Shown: positions 1 to 4,928 of the stretch, one piece after another
How positions within the stretch are numbered: position 1 is the first letter of the stretch
Layout of the letters: each line of letters begins with the position of its first letter
Assembly: GCA_012727835.1 (NCBI GenBank)
Contig: JAAYGE010000102.1
Location: 1 to 5,068, forward strand
DNA length: 5,068 nt
Direction: 5' to 3'
From: Bacillota bacterium
GTDB taxonomy: Bacteria > Bacillota_H > UBA994 > UBA5500
Made by a program: the position numbers and the translations under genes
Notes under the pieces: generated by a model
Told to the model about the DNA's origin: nothing
The model's database searches: none
The model's input: only the letters and a program-made list of their open reading frames with translations

Positions 1-674
1 AAATGGGGCAGGGCCACCTGCACAATTTCCTCCACAGTGGGCCGGTACCTAATGCGTCCCTGGGGCGAAGGGCAACATTCGGCCTCCTGCTCGGAAATAC
101 AGCCCACACAAGCGGCGTTACAGGTGTTAGAAACGGGGATACCGCCTTCATAGCGGCGATAAAAAATGTTTTGTGCCGTAAAACAGCCATATTCTAAAGC
201 ACAATAGGACAATTGGGCGATAATGCGGTTATCAGGCAGCTGGGCCCGGCGTTCTGCCACCAGCTGCTCCAAGTCAGGCGTGTTGAAAATGACCGGGTCC
301 CACTTGTGCAGATCTTCGTCTTCTACTTTGGCAGCCACATAAAACTCACCATCATGCCAGGCCACCGCCGTGTAGCCAAAGAGGGGCAGGGTCTCGCCGC
401 TGCCGTGATAGGCCGGCAGCGCAATCCGCGTATAACCCTGGGGCAAAAGGGCCCCCAGAGCCAGACGTGGGGCGGGCAAAAGCGCAAAGGCACCCTCGGC
501 GGTCAGGCCAACGGCTCGCCGCTGGGGCAAAAGCACCAGACTGGCACCGGCGGGCAAGGGTATCATTTGTTCGGGTGTAAGTTCTATAAACATATCGCCC
601 ACCCGGCCAACGGCCGCATGCTCTTCATCCGCATAGGCGTTACCGTGGGCATCGGCATAGGTTGCGTAGAACAC
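1..674 (-). CDS. Radical SAM protein of unknown function, N-terminal part (3' end outside window)
   Basis: The minus frame stays open from about position 752 to the left edge with no stop, so the gene continues beyond the window. From the GTG at 674 about 224 codons are visible. Residues 185-192 read CNAACVGC, the CxxxCxxC motif that binds the [4Fe-4S] cluster in radical SAM enzymes, preceded by GGIPVSN and followed by a second cysteine pair (AECCPSPQ, C200-C201). Two more cysteines (C158, C164) precede the cluster. About 180 residues with no domain I recognise come before the SAM core; the catalytic barrel is mostly cut off. I prefer GTG at 674 because GAAGGGGG (682-689) sits 7 nt upstream; an in-frame ATG at 699-701 adds nine residues but lacks a ribosome site. 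It follows the M23 gene co-directionally, across a repeat-filled gap. The substrate is unknown: the family assignment is firm, the role is not. Confidence 0.85.
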   Translation of the reverse strand, partial: MFYATYADAHGNAYADEEHAAVGRVGDMFIELTPEQMIPLPAGASLVLLPQRRAVGLTAEGAFALLPAPRLALGALLPQGYTRIALPAYHGSGETLPLFGYTAVAWHDGEFYVAAKVEDEDLHKWDPVIFNTPDLEQLVAERRAQLPDNRIIAQLSYCALEYGCFTAQNIFYRRYEGGIPVSNTCNAACVGCISEQEAECCPSPQGRIRYRPTVEEIVQVALPH

Positions 675-681
675 AAAAAGG

Positions 682-689
682 CCCCCTTC
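682..689 (-). promoter_or_regulatory. Ribosome binding site favouring the GTG start of the radical SAM gene
   Basis: On the minus strand this reads GAAGGGGG, a purine-rich match to the anti-Shine-Dalgarno sequence (AGGxGG type), 7 nt ahead of GTG at 674. The alternative ATG at 701 has only a weak upstream context (GTAACATCTTAACAAAG), so this site decides the start call. Confidence 0.55.
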
Positions 690-756
690 GTGGTTTTGCA
701 TCTTTGTTAAGATGTTACCACGAGGGAGCGGTTTTTCACAATCCAGAGAAGATCAA

Positions 757-852
757 CGGGCGCAGCACCGCAGCGCCCCTACAAATGTAACCAGATGCGG
801 TTCATAGCCTGTATTCTGGAGCATCTGTAGGGGCCGATCGGTGATCGGCCCG
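757..852. repeat. REPIN-like composite repeat, copy 1 (about 96 bp)
   Basis: Two facing hairpin units surround a 42-bp core. The left unit (757-783) begins CGGGCGC and ends GCGCCCCTACA. The right unit (826-852) begins TGTAGGGGCCGATC and ends GATCGGCCCG. The ends are imperfect terminal inverted repeats of each other. The core (784-825) is nearly identical to the core at 3596-3637 (GATGC or AATGC, then GGTTCATAGCCTG and ATTCTGGAGCATC). The right unit has a changed stem, GGGCCGATC/GATCGGCCC, which is a perfect 9-bp palindrome with a 3-nt loop. It lies in the gap between the M23 gene and the radical SAM gene. No coding capacity. Confidence 0.85.
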
Positions 853-885
853 AGGCCGGTACATGACCCGCAATTCCAAGGTATC

Positions 886-911
886 TGCAGGGGCCGCCCG
901 GTGGTCAGCCC
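886..911. repeat. Solo right-type hairpin unit just downstream of the M23 gene
   Basis: This begins TGCAGGGGCCGCCC and ends GGTGGTCAGCCC, matching the right arm of the composite at 3638-3663 except for one base (TGC instead of TGT). It follows copy 1 after a 33-bp linker, so this gap carries two right ends. It ends 7 bp from the M23 stop codon (919-921), so in the M23 transcript the hairpin would form directly behind the stop. Confidence 0.75.
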
Positions 912-918
912 TTCGGAA

Positions 919-1719
919 TTAGCGTCTTATTTTTGGCAAAACGGTGGCCGGGTCTACCAGGCGGCCGTTGATGCGCACCTCCAGGTGCACGTGGGGCCCG
1001 GTAGAAAAACCGGTGCTACCCACCGCGGCGATGGTCTGCCCGGCTTCAACCCAGTCGCCCCGTTTCACATACAGCTTGCTGGCGTGGCCATAGGCGGTTT
1101 TTAAACCGTTGCCGTGGTCCAAGAACACGCAATAGCCGTAGCCGTTTTTCCAGCCCGCGAATTCGACTGCACCAGCACTAGCGGCCTTTATAGGAGTACC
1201 GGTGGGTGCGGCAATATCTAGCCCATAATGAAACTTTTCAAAACGGGTACGGTACCCCCAGCCCGAGGTCACCGTGCCGATCACCGGCCACAGCAAATTG
1301 TAGCTGGTGCTACTGCCGCTGCGGCTGGCCAAGGACCGATTGGGCGGACTAGTATACAAGGTCTGGCCCACCTTGATCAAGGTTCCCCGCAAACCGTTCC
1401 ACTCCTGCAGCTTGGACACCGTGACGCCGAAGCGTTGGGCCAGGCTCCACAGGGTATCACCTTTCTGTACTACATAGGTGGCTGCCCTTGTGGAGGTCTG
1501 GGGTTCGGCCTGGGTCGTTCGGGGTGGCGCAGGTGCAGCCGCCTCCTTTTCCCGGGCGGCATTTTGAGAAAACAGATAGGCCACCAGGTCCACATCCTCT
1601 AACAGGGGCGTGGCCTGTCGCCAAGGGATAGCCCCGGCTGCCGTTGGAGGCAGCATAAACAAGAACATACTACAAAAAATTGTTACAGCGGCCACATACC
1701 GCTGTGTTTTTTGCCACAT
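919..1719 (-). CDS. Exported LysM-domain M23 family metallopeptidase (murein endopeptidase)
   Basis: A 266-residue protein. Residues 8-24 are hydrophobic after a basic start (MWQKTQR) and are followed by PPTAAGA, so an N-terminal signal peptide or anchor is likely. A low-complexity Ala/Pro/Thr linker spans about 55-80. A LysM domain follows at 81-123 (YVVQKGDTLWSLAQRFGV, with the WNGL and VGQTLY blocks) and should bind peptidoglycan glycan. The C-terminal M23/LytM domain spans about 144-262: GWGYR, H164 and D168 in HYGLDIA, H212 in YGHAS, and H243/H245 in GPHVHLE. By family precedent H164, D168 and H245 bind zinc and H212/H243 are catalytic, so the enzyme looks active on wall peptide cross-bridges outside the membrane. 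It starts at ATG 1719 with only a weak ribosome site (GGTTGGTG, 9 nt upstream). It lies 348 bp downstream of rho. The exact bond cleaved cannot be read from sequence. Confidence 0.93.
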   Translation of the reverse strand: MWQKTQRYVAAVTIFCSMFLFMLPPTAAGAIPWRQATPLLEDVDLVAYLFSQNAAREKEAAAPAPPRTTQAEPQTSTRAATYVVQKGDTLWSLAQRFGVTVSKLQEWNGLRGTLIKVGQTLYTSPPNRSLASRSGSSTSYNLLWPVIGTVTSGWGYRTRFEKFHYGLDIAAPTGTPIKAASAGAVEFAGWKNGYGYCVFLDHGNGLKTAYGHASKLYVKRGDWVEAGQTIAAVGSTGFSTGPHVHLEVRINGRLVDPATVLPKIRR

Positions 1720-1724
1720 AATGT

Positions 1725-1807
1725 TTTCACCAACCTTATGAGGTTACCAAAAAATGTGAAGGGCTAAATGCCAACACCATTTTTATGGTTCCCCCTGGTT
1801 GGTGAAA
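1725..1807. promoter_or_regulatory. Perfect 11-bp inverted repeat framing the upstream region of the M23 gene
   Basis: TTTCACCAACC at 1725-1735 is the exact reverse complement of GGTTGGTGAAA at 1797-1807, with 61 bp between. The proximal arm overlaps the presumed ribosome binding region of the M23 gene (start at 1719). A small 5-bp hairpin, AACCT/AGGTT with a 4-nt loop (1732-1745), overlaps that arm. The two arms could be a paired operator, or could pair in the leader mRNA and hide the ribosome site. Only the symmetry is seen; the function is inferred and chance is possible. Confidence 0.35.
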
Positions 1808-1881
1808 TATACACATGAATTTATTCGCACTGCGGGCGCAGCCACTGTATTGCGTCAATAATACGTTCAAGGGGTGCGCAT

Positions 1882-1902
1882 ATGTTGCGAGAGCACATCG
1901 AG
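1882..1902. repeat. 21-bp sequence shared with 4922-4942
   Basis: ATGTTGCGAGAGCACATCGA here matches ATGTTGCGAAAGCACATCAA at 4922 with two differences over 21 positions. It lies in the rho-M23 gap (1720-2067), outside the hairpin units. In the distal copy it directly joins a degraded left hairpin unit. It may be a remnant of a longer repeat flank. Confidence 0.5.
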
Positions 1903-1940
1903 GGATGCCCCAAACCTGCTTTTAATGCGGGGTAAGGCAG

Positions 1941-1967
1941 CGGGCGCAGCACCGCAGCGCCCCTACG
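1941..1967. repeat. Solo left-type hairpin unit in the rho-M23 gap
   Basis: CGGGCGCAGCACCGCAGCGC followed by CCCTACG matches the left arm of the composite repeats (757-783, 3569-3595, 4748-4774) except for the last base. GGGCGC and GCGCCC form a 6-bp stem. The conserved core and right arm do not follow; instead a related unit begins 30 bp later. Confidence 0.8.
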
Positions 1968-1997
1968 AAATATTTTCATATGCGGTGATAGGCCCTC

Positions 1998-2026
1998 CGG
2001 GCGCACCATCGGGGCGCCCCTACGAA
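1998..2026. repeat. Hairpin unit, ACCATCGG loop subtype, downstream of rho
   Basis: CGGGCGCACCATCGG followed by GGCGCCCCTACGAA. The outer borders are those of the family, but the loop is ACCATCGG-like rather than AGCACCGCA, and the ending is TACGAA. It matches 3477-3505 at 28 of 29 positions. GGGCGC pairs with GCGCCC. It lies 41 bp beyond the rho stop codon. Confidence 0.78.
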
Positions 2027-2067
2027 CGTGTGCCGATGGATAAAAAACCGCAATTTGGGGCTAGAAA

Positions 2068-3336
2068 TTAATCCTTACCCATGGCGGCCAATATTTCGTA
2101 GAAATGGGCATTATCCTTGGAGGTGCGCAGGTTCTTAAACAGCTCATCCATGAAATCGGCGTTTTGCTGCTGGCAATCGGCCAGCTTGCGCAGGGTGTAG
2201 GCCGCCTGTAGTTCCTCTGGGCTGAGCAGCAGCTCTTCCCGCCGGGTTCCGGAACGACGAATATCGATGGCGGGGAAAATACGCCGTTCGGCCAGGCGCC
2301 GATCCAAATGCAGCTCTAAGTTGCCGGTACCCTTAAATTCCTCGTAAATTACATCATCCATACGGCTGCCGGTGTCGATGAGGGCGGTGGCTAAAATGGT
2401 GAGGCTGCCGCCTTCTTCGAAGTTGCGGGCGGCACCAAAGAAACGCTTGGGTTTATGCAAGGCCGCCGGGTCCATACCGCCACTGAGTAAGCGCCCCGAG
2501 GCGGGCACCACCAGGTTGTTGGCTCGAGCCAGGCGGGTGATACTGTCCATTAAAATAACCACGTCCCGCTTATGCTCGGCCAACCGTTTAGCCCGCTCGA
2601 TCACCATATCGGCCACGCGCACGTGGTTTTCCGGCAACTCGTCGAAGGTGGAATAGACAACTTCGCTATCGCCGGTCACCGAGCGCTGCATGTCAGTCAC
2701 TTCCTCCGGCCGCTCATCCAGCAATAATACTATCAGGTGCACTTCCGGATGATTGGGGGTAATTGCCCGGGCAATCTGCTTGAGCAGGGTGGTTTTGCCC
2801 GCCTTCGGAGGCGACACAATTAGGCCCCGCTGGCCTTTACCCACCGGTGCCACAATATCCATCAGCCGGGTGCTGATCTCCTTTTGATCATGTTCTAGAA
2901 CCAGCCGTTCGTTAGGATAGATGGGGGTGAGGGCTTCAAAGCCGATGCGCTGAATGGCAGCACTGGGCTGAAAACCGTTTACCGACTCCACATGCAGTAA
3001 GGCATAATATTTTTCGTTATCCTTCGGGTGCCGCACCTTGCCATAAACCTGGTCACCGGTTTTCAAGTCAAAGCGGCGTATTTGGGAAGGCGAGACATAT
3101 ATATCTTCCGAGCTGGGTAAGTAGTTTATCGGTCGCAGGAAACCGAAGCCGTCGGCCAACACGTCCAAACTGCCATGGGTGAACATGTAGCCATCCTTCT
3201 CGGTTTCCGCCTTCAAGATCTCGAAAATTAACTCCCGCTTTTTAAGACGCGAATAACCCTCGATTTTTAGTTCTTTGGCCAAGGCGTATAGTTCTTGGGC
3301 CGTCTTTTTTTCTAGTTGGGCTAAATCGTAATTCAA
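2068..3336 (-). CDS. rho: Transcription termination factor Rho
   Basis: A 422-residue protein, close to the 419 of E. coli Rho. Rho is a homohexameric RNA-dependent ATPase/translocase that ends transcription of C-rich, untranslated RNA. In order: an N-terminal helical domain (1-45); the cold-shock-like primary RNA-binding domain with the RNP-1-like DGFGFLR (62-68); Walker A in [11 protein letters not shown] (175-185, K181, with K178 also conserved); the catalytic glutamate region [10 protein letters not shown] (204-213, E208); Walker B in [12 protein letters not shown] (261-272, D264); Q-loop [10 protein letters not shown] (278-287); R-loop DTGSRMDD (321-328) and EEFKGTGN. All key residues are present. 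No large insertion occurs in the N-terminal half. Two small oddities: ARANN (270-274) where the E. coli and B. subtilis proteins have ARAYN, and two extra residues in [13 protein letters not shown] (221-233) relative to E. coli. It starts with TTG at 3336, set by a strong ribosome site. It follows glpX by 383 bp. Confidence 0.98.
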   Translation of the reverse strand: MNYDLAQLEKKTAQELYALAKELKIEGYSRLKKRELIFEILKAETEKDGYMFTHGSLDVLADGFGFLRPINYLPSSEDIYVSPSQIRRFDLKTGDQVYGKVRHPKDNEKYYALLHVESVNGFQPSAAIQRIGFEALTPIYPNERLVLEHDQKEISTRLMDIVAPVGKGQRGLIVSPPKAGKTTLLKQIARAITPNHPEVHLIVLLLDERPEEVTDMQRSVTGDSEVVYSTFDELPENHVRVADMVIERAKRLAEHKRDVVILMDSITRLARANNLVVPASGRLLSGGMDPAALHKPKRFFGAARNFEEGGSLTILATALIDTGSRMDDVIYEEFKGTGNLELHLDRRLAERRIFPAIDIRRSGTRREELLLSPEELQAAYTLRKLADCQQQNADFMDELFKNLRTSKDNAHFYEILAAMGKD

Positions 3337-3343
3337 ATAATCA

Positions 3344-3351
3344 CTTCCTCT
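3344..3351 (-). promoter_or_regulatory. Ribosome binding site setting the TTG start of rho
   Basis: On the minus strand this reads AGAGGAAG, 7 nt ahead of TTG at 3336-3334. The spacing is ideal, and the protein from that TTG ([12 protein letters not shown]) has the length expected of Rho N-termini, so the non-ATG start is well supported. Confidence 0.8.
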
Positions 3352-3359
3352 TAAATAGT

Positions 3360-3435
3360 GGTAAGCAAAATGGGTAAAACAACTGGGTGAGGGTAAAGGG
3401 TGAAGGCAAAGGAGCGAGGGAAAACAGGACAGTTT
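3360..3435 (-). promoter_or_regulatory. Candidate Rho-utilisation (rut-like) site in the rho leader
   Basis: Read on the rho-sense strand, this 76-nt stretch is pyrimidine-rich with about 29 C and 7 G by hand count. It contains many YC steps (CCCTCGCTCC, CACCCTTTACCCTCACCC) and no evident hairpin, ending 23 nt before the rho start codon. C-rich, G-poor, unstructured RNA is the known signature of rut sites. Rho autoregulation through its leader is established in E. coli and reported in B. subtilis. That this segment works that way here is inference. Confidence 0.4.
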
Positions 3436-3476
3436 GCCGGCCTAATATAATTACGGAGTGATAGCGGAGCGCCCCT

Positions 3477-3505
3477 CGGGCGTACCATCGGGGCGCCCCT
3501 ACGAA
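3477..3505. repeat. Hairpin unit, ACCATCGG loop subtype, upstream of rho
   Basis: CGGGCGTACCATCGG followed by GGCGCCCCTACGAA differs from 1998-2026 at one position. A half unit, AGCGCCCCT (3468-3476), abuts it on the left without the usual TACA ending, so one repeat end seems to have joined or inserted next to another. The C-to-T change turns a G-C pair of the 6-bp stem into a weaker pairing. Confidence 0.75.
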
Positions 3506-3568
3506 AACGTGTAAGGTGCGGAAAAATGCCCCAGTTTGCCGATTCTAACCTACAATCCGCGAGAATAA

Positions 3569-3663
3569 CGGGCGCAGCACCGCAGCGCCCCTACAAATGT
3601 AACAAAATGCGGTTCATAGCCTGTATTCTGGAGCATCTGTAGGGGCCGCCCGGTGGTCAGCCC
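3569..3663. repeat. REPIN-like composite repeat, copy 2 (about 95 bp)
   Basis: The left unit (3569-3595) is identical to 757-783. The 42-bp core (3596-3637) differs from copy 1 by two bases. The right unit (3638-3663) begins TGTAGGGGCCGCCC and ends GGTGGTCAGCCC. In minus-strand RNA the right unit stem is GGGCUG with CGGCCC, which keeps pairing through a G-U wobble; the opposite strand would have an A-C mismatch. It lies in the glpX-rho gap in the same orientation as copies 1 and 3. Confidence 0.87.
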
Positions 3664-3667
3664 ATAG

Positions 3668-3717
3668 CCGTCCGCGGGACGACCCCTATACGGGCGCGGC
3701 ACCGCAGCGCCCCTACG
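3668..3717. repeat. Two further hairpin units abutting the glpX stop codon
   Basis: A degenerate unit (about 3668-3690) contains CGTCC-GCG-GGACG and ends ACCCCTATA, resembling the GCCCCTACA border of the family. It is followed at once by a left-type unit (3691-3717): CGGGCGCGGCACCGCAGCGC then CCCTACG, differing from the standard left arm at one internal base and at the last base. The second unit ends 2 bp from the glpX stop codon (3720-3722), so the glpX transcript would carry a stable hairpin directly behind its stop. No U-tract follows, so it is not a standard intrinsic terminator. Confidence 0.72.
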
Positions 3718-3719
3718 TT

Positions 3720-4706
3720 TTATTCTTGACGAGCCAGCAAATCTTTAAGCATGGGGTTGGAATCTAAACGATGCAGGGCTGCGATAAAGCGGATGGTGCC
3801 GGTCTTGGAACGCATCACTAAGGAATGGGTGCGGGCTAGGTGACCCTGGTAACGCACGCCGCGCAGCAGGTCGCCATCGGTAATGCCGGTGGCAGCGAAA
3901 ATAACGTCGTTACCGCGCACCAAATCATCATGGGTAAGCACCGCGTTGATATCGCGCACTCCCATGGCCAGGGCACGGGCCGTCTGTTCCTCATTTTCCG
4001 GCCAGAAGCGGGCCTGCATTTCGCCTCCCAGACATTTGAGGGCAGCAGCGGCCAAAACGCCTTCCGGAGCACCGCCGATACCCAGCAACATGTCGACTCC
4101 GCTATCGGGGATAGCCGTGGCCACTGCCGGTGCCACATCACCGTCAGTGATCAGCTTAATGCGGGCGCCGGCCTGGCGAATTTCGCGAATCATTTCCTCA
4201 TGGCGCGGGCGCTCCAGCACCACCACCGTCAGGTCGTTGACCCGCCGATCGGTGGCTTTGGCAATGGCCTGCAGGTTATCTTTGATCGGGGCATCGATAT
4301 CTATGCAGCCGGCGGCCTGGGGCCCCACGGCAATCTTGTGCATGTAGATATCCGGGGCATGCAGCAAGTGGCCCTGCTCGGCCACCGCCAACACGGCAAT
4401 GCTGTTGGGCAGTCCCTTAGCCACCAGGTTAGTGCCCTCCAAGGGGTCGACGGCGATATCCACACAAGGTGCCTCGGCACAACCCACCCGCTCGCCGATA
4501 TACAGCATGGGCGCCTCATCGCGCTCGCCTTCGCCGATAACAACTGTACCACAAATGCTCACCGAGTCCAGCATCCGGCGCATGGCGTCGACAGCGGCTT
4601 TATCGGCCGCATCCTTTTGCCCTCTTCCCATCCAGCGACCGGCGGACAAAGCGGCCATCTCGGTAACACGCACAAATTCAAGGGCTAGCTCTCTTTCCAT
4701 AGCCAT
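3720..4706 (-). CDS. glpX: Class II fructose-1,6-bisphosphatase (GlpX type)
   Basis: A 328-residue cytoplasmic enzyme (E. coli GlpX has 336) that hydrolyses fructose-1,6-bisphosphate to fructose-6-phosphate and phosphate, the committed reverse step of glycolysis in gluconeogenesis. Seen in order: D35 in ADKAAV, IGEGERDEAPMLYIGE (57-72, E59), AVDPLEGT (85-92, D87 and E90), RPRHE (166-170, R168), TDGDVA (187-192), GIGGAPEGV (209-217, E215) and IFAATGITDGDLL (269-281). D35, E59, D87, E90 and E215 line up with the metal and catalytic acids of E. coli GlpX at a constant offset of two, so an active Mg/Mn-dependent enzyme is expected. Start ATG 4706 has GGGAGG 8 nt upstream; a second ATG two codons in is less well spaced. 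In B. subtilis the glpX homologue ywjI also precedes rho. Sedoheptulose-bisphosphatase side activity, known in some relatives, cannot be judged. Confidence 0.97.
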   Translation of the reverse strand: MAMERELALEFVRVTEMAALSAGRWMGRGQKDAADKAAVDAMRRMLDSVSICGTVVIGEGERDEAPMLYIGERVGCAEAPCVDIAVDPLEGTNLVAKGLPNSIAVLAVAEQGHLLHAPDIYMHKIAVGPQAAGCIDIDAPIKDNLQAIAKATDRRVNDLTVVVLERPRHEEMIREIRQAGARIKLITDGDVAPAVATAIPDSGVDMLLGIGGAPEGVLAAAALKCLGGEMQARFWPENEEQTARALAMGVRDINAVLTHDDLVRGNDVIFAATGITDGDLLRGVRYQGHLARTHSLVMRSKTGTIRFIAALHRLDSNPMLKDLLARQE

Positions 4707-4714
4707 TGATTATT

Positions 4715-4720
4715 CCTCCC
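4715..4720 (-). promoter_or_regulatory. Ribosome binding site of glpX
   Basis: GGGAGG on the minus strand, 8 nt ahead of ATG at 4706. It favours that ATG over the in-frame ATG at 4700. Confidence 0.75.
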
Positions 4721-4747
4721 TAATATATGAGTTACGGGTAAAATTCA

Positions 4748-4844
4748 CGGGCGCAGCACCGCAGCGCCCCTACAAATATAACAAGATACGATTCATAGCC
4801 TGCGATTCTGGAGCATCTGTAGGGGCCGCCCGGTGGTCGGCCCG
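4748..4844. repeat. REPIN-like composite repeat, copy 3 (about 97 bp), upstream of glpX
   Basis: The left unit (4748-4774) is identical to 757-783 and 3569-3595. The core (4775-4817) is 43 bp and differs from copies 1 and 2 at several positions (ATATAAC, GATACGATTC, CTGCGATTC). The right unit (4818-4844) begins TGTAGGGGCCGCCC and ends GGTGGTCGGCCCG, with a fully paired GGGCCG/CGGCCC stem. It lies only 27 bp beyond the glpX ribosome site, so it is either in the glpX leader or between glpX and its promoter. Confidence 0.87.
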
Positions 4845-4875
4845 TAAAGGCGCACCAACCAACACGCAGGACAGT

Positions 4876-4897
4876 CTGTTTGTGGGGCCCCCAACAG
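4876..4897. repeat. Imperfect palindrome in the tandem unit
   Basis: CTGTT (4876-4880) and AACAG (4893-4897) flank GGGGCCCC (4884-4891), an almost complete palindrome with three unpaired bases on one side and one on the other. The left part recurs at 5056-5068, where the window stops. Its role is unknown. Confidence 0.45.
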
Positions 4898-4908
4898 TGA
4901 GTGCGACA

Positions 4909-4928
4909 GCAACATCGTAAGATGTTGC
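4909..4928. repeat. 8-bp perfect hairpin between the tandem copies
   Basis: GCAACATC-GTAA-GATGTTGC is a perfect 8-bp stem with a 4-nt loop. No U- or A-tract follows on either strand, so I do not call it an intrinsic terminator. Its right arm begins the 21-bp motif shared with 1882-1902, where the left arm is absent. Confidence 0.6.

Noticed and set aside
213..710. 165-codon plus-strand open frame over the left end
   Set aside because: It is antisense to the open minus frame that carries the radical SAM CNAACVGC motif and a good ribosome site; the plus-strand product is Gly/Gln/His-rich with no recognisable domain.
1821..2009. Short minus-strand frame (62 codons) between rho and the M23 gene
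   Set aside because: About a quarter of it is the hairpin repeat at 1941-1967 and part of 1998-2026; no good ribosome site or domain. The same applies to the plus frame at 1874-2071.
2036..2067. T-tract after rho (six T on the minus strand, 2042-2047) as an intrinsic terminator
   Set aside because: The preceding bases (CTAGCCCCAAATTGCGG) do not form a stable GC stem, so the hairpin half of a terminator is missing.
3337..3719. A small gene or tRNA between glpX and rho
   Set aside because: No frame with a ribosome site and no cloverleaf seen; the 383 bp are explained by hairpin repeats and the C-rich rho leader.
3840..4688. 282-codon plus-strand open frame opposite glpX
   Set aside because: It lies entirely within glpX, whose catalytic motifs are all intact on the other strand; the translation is His/Gly/Gln-rich as expected from an antisense shadow.
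4721..4747. TATATT on the minus strand ahead of glpX as a -10 box
   Set aside because: It lies almost on top of the ribosome site and has no TTGACA-like box at 16-18 bp spacing.
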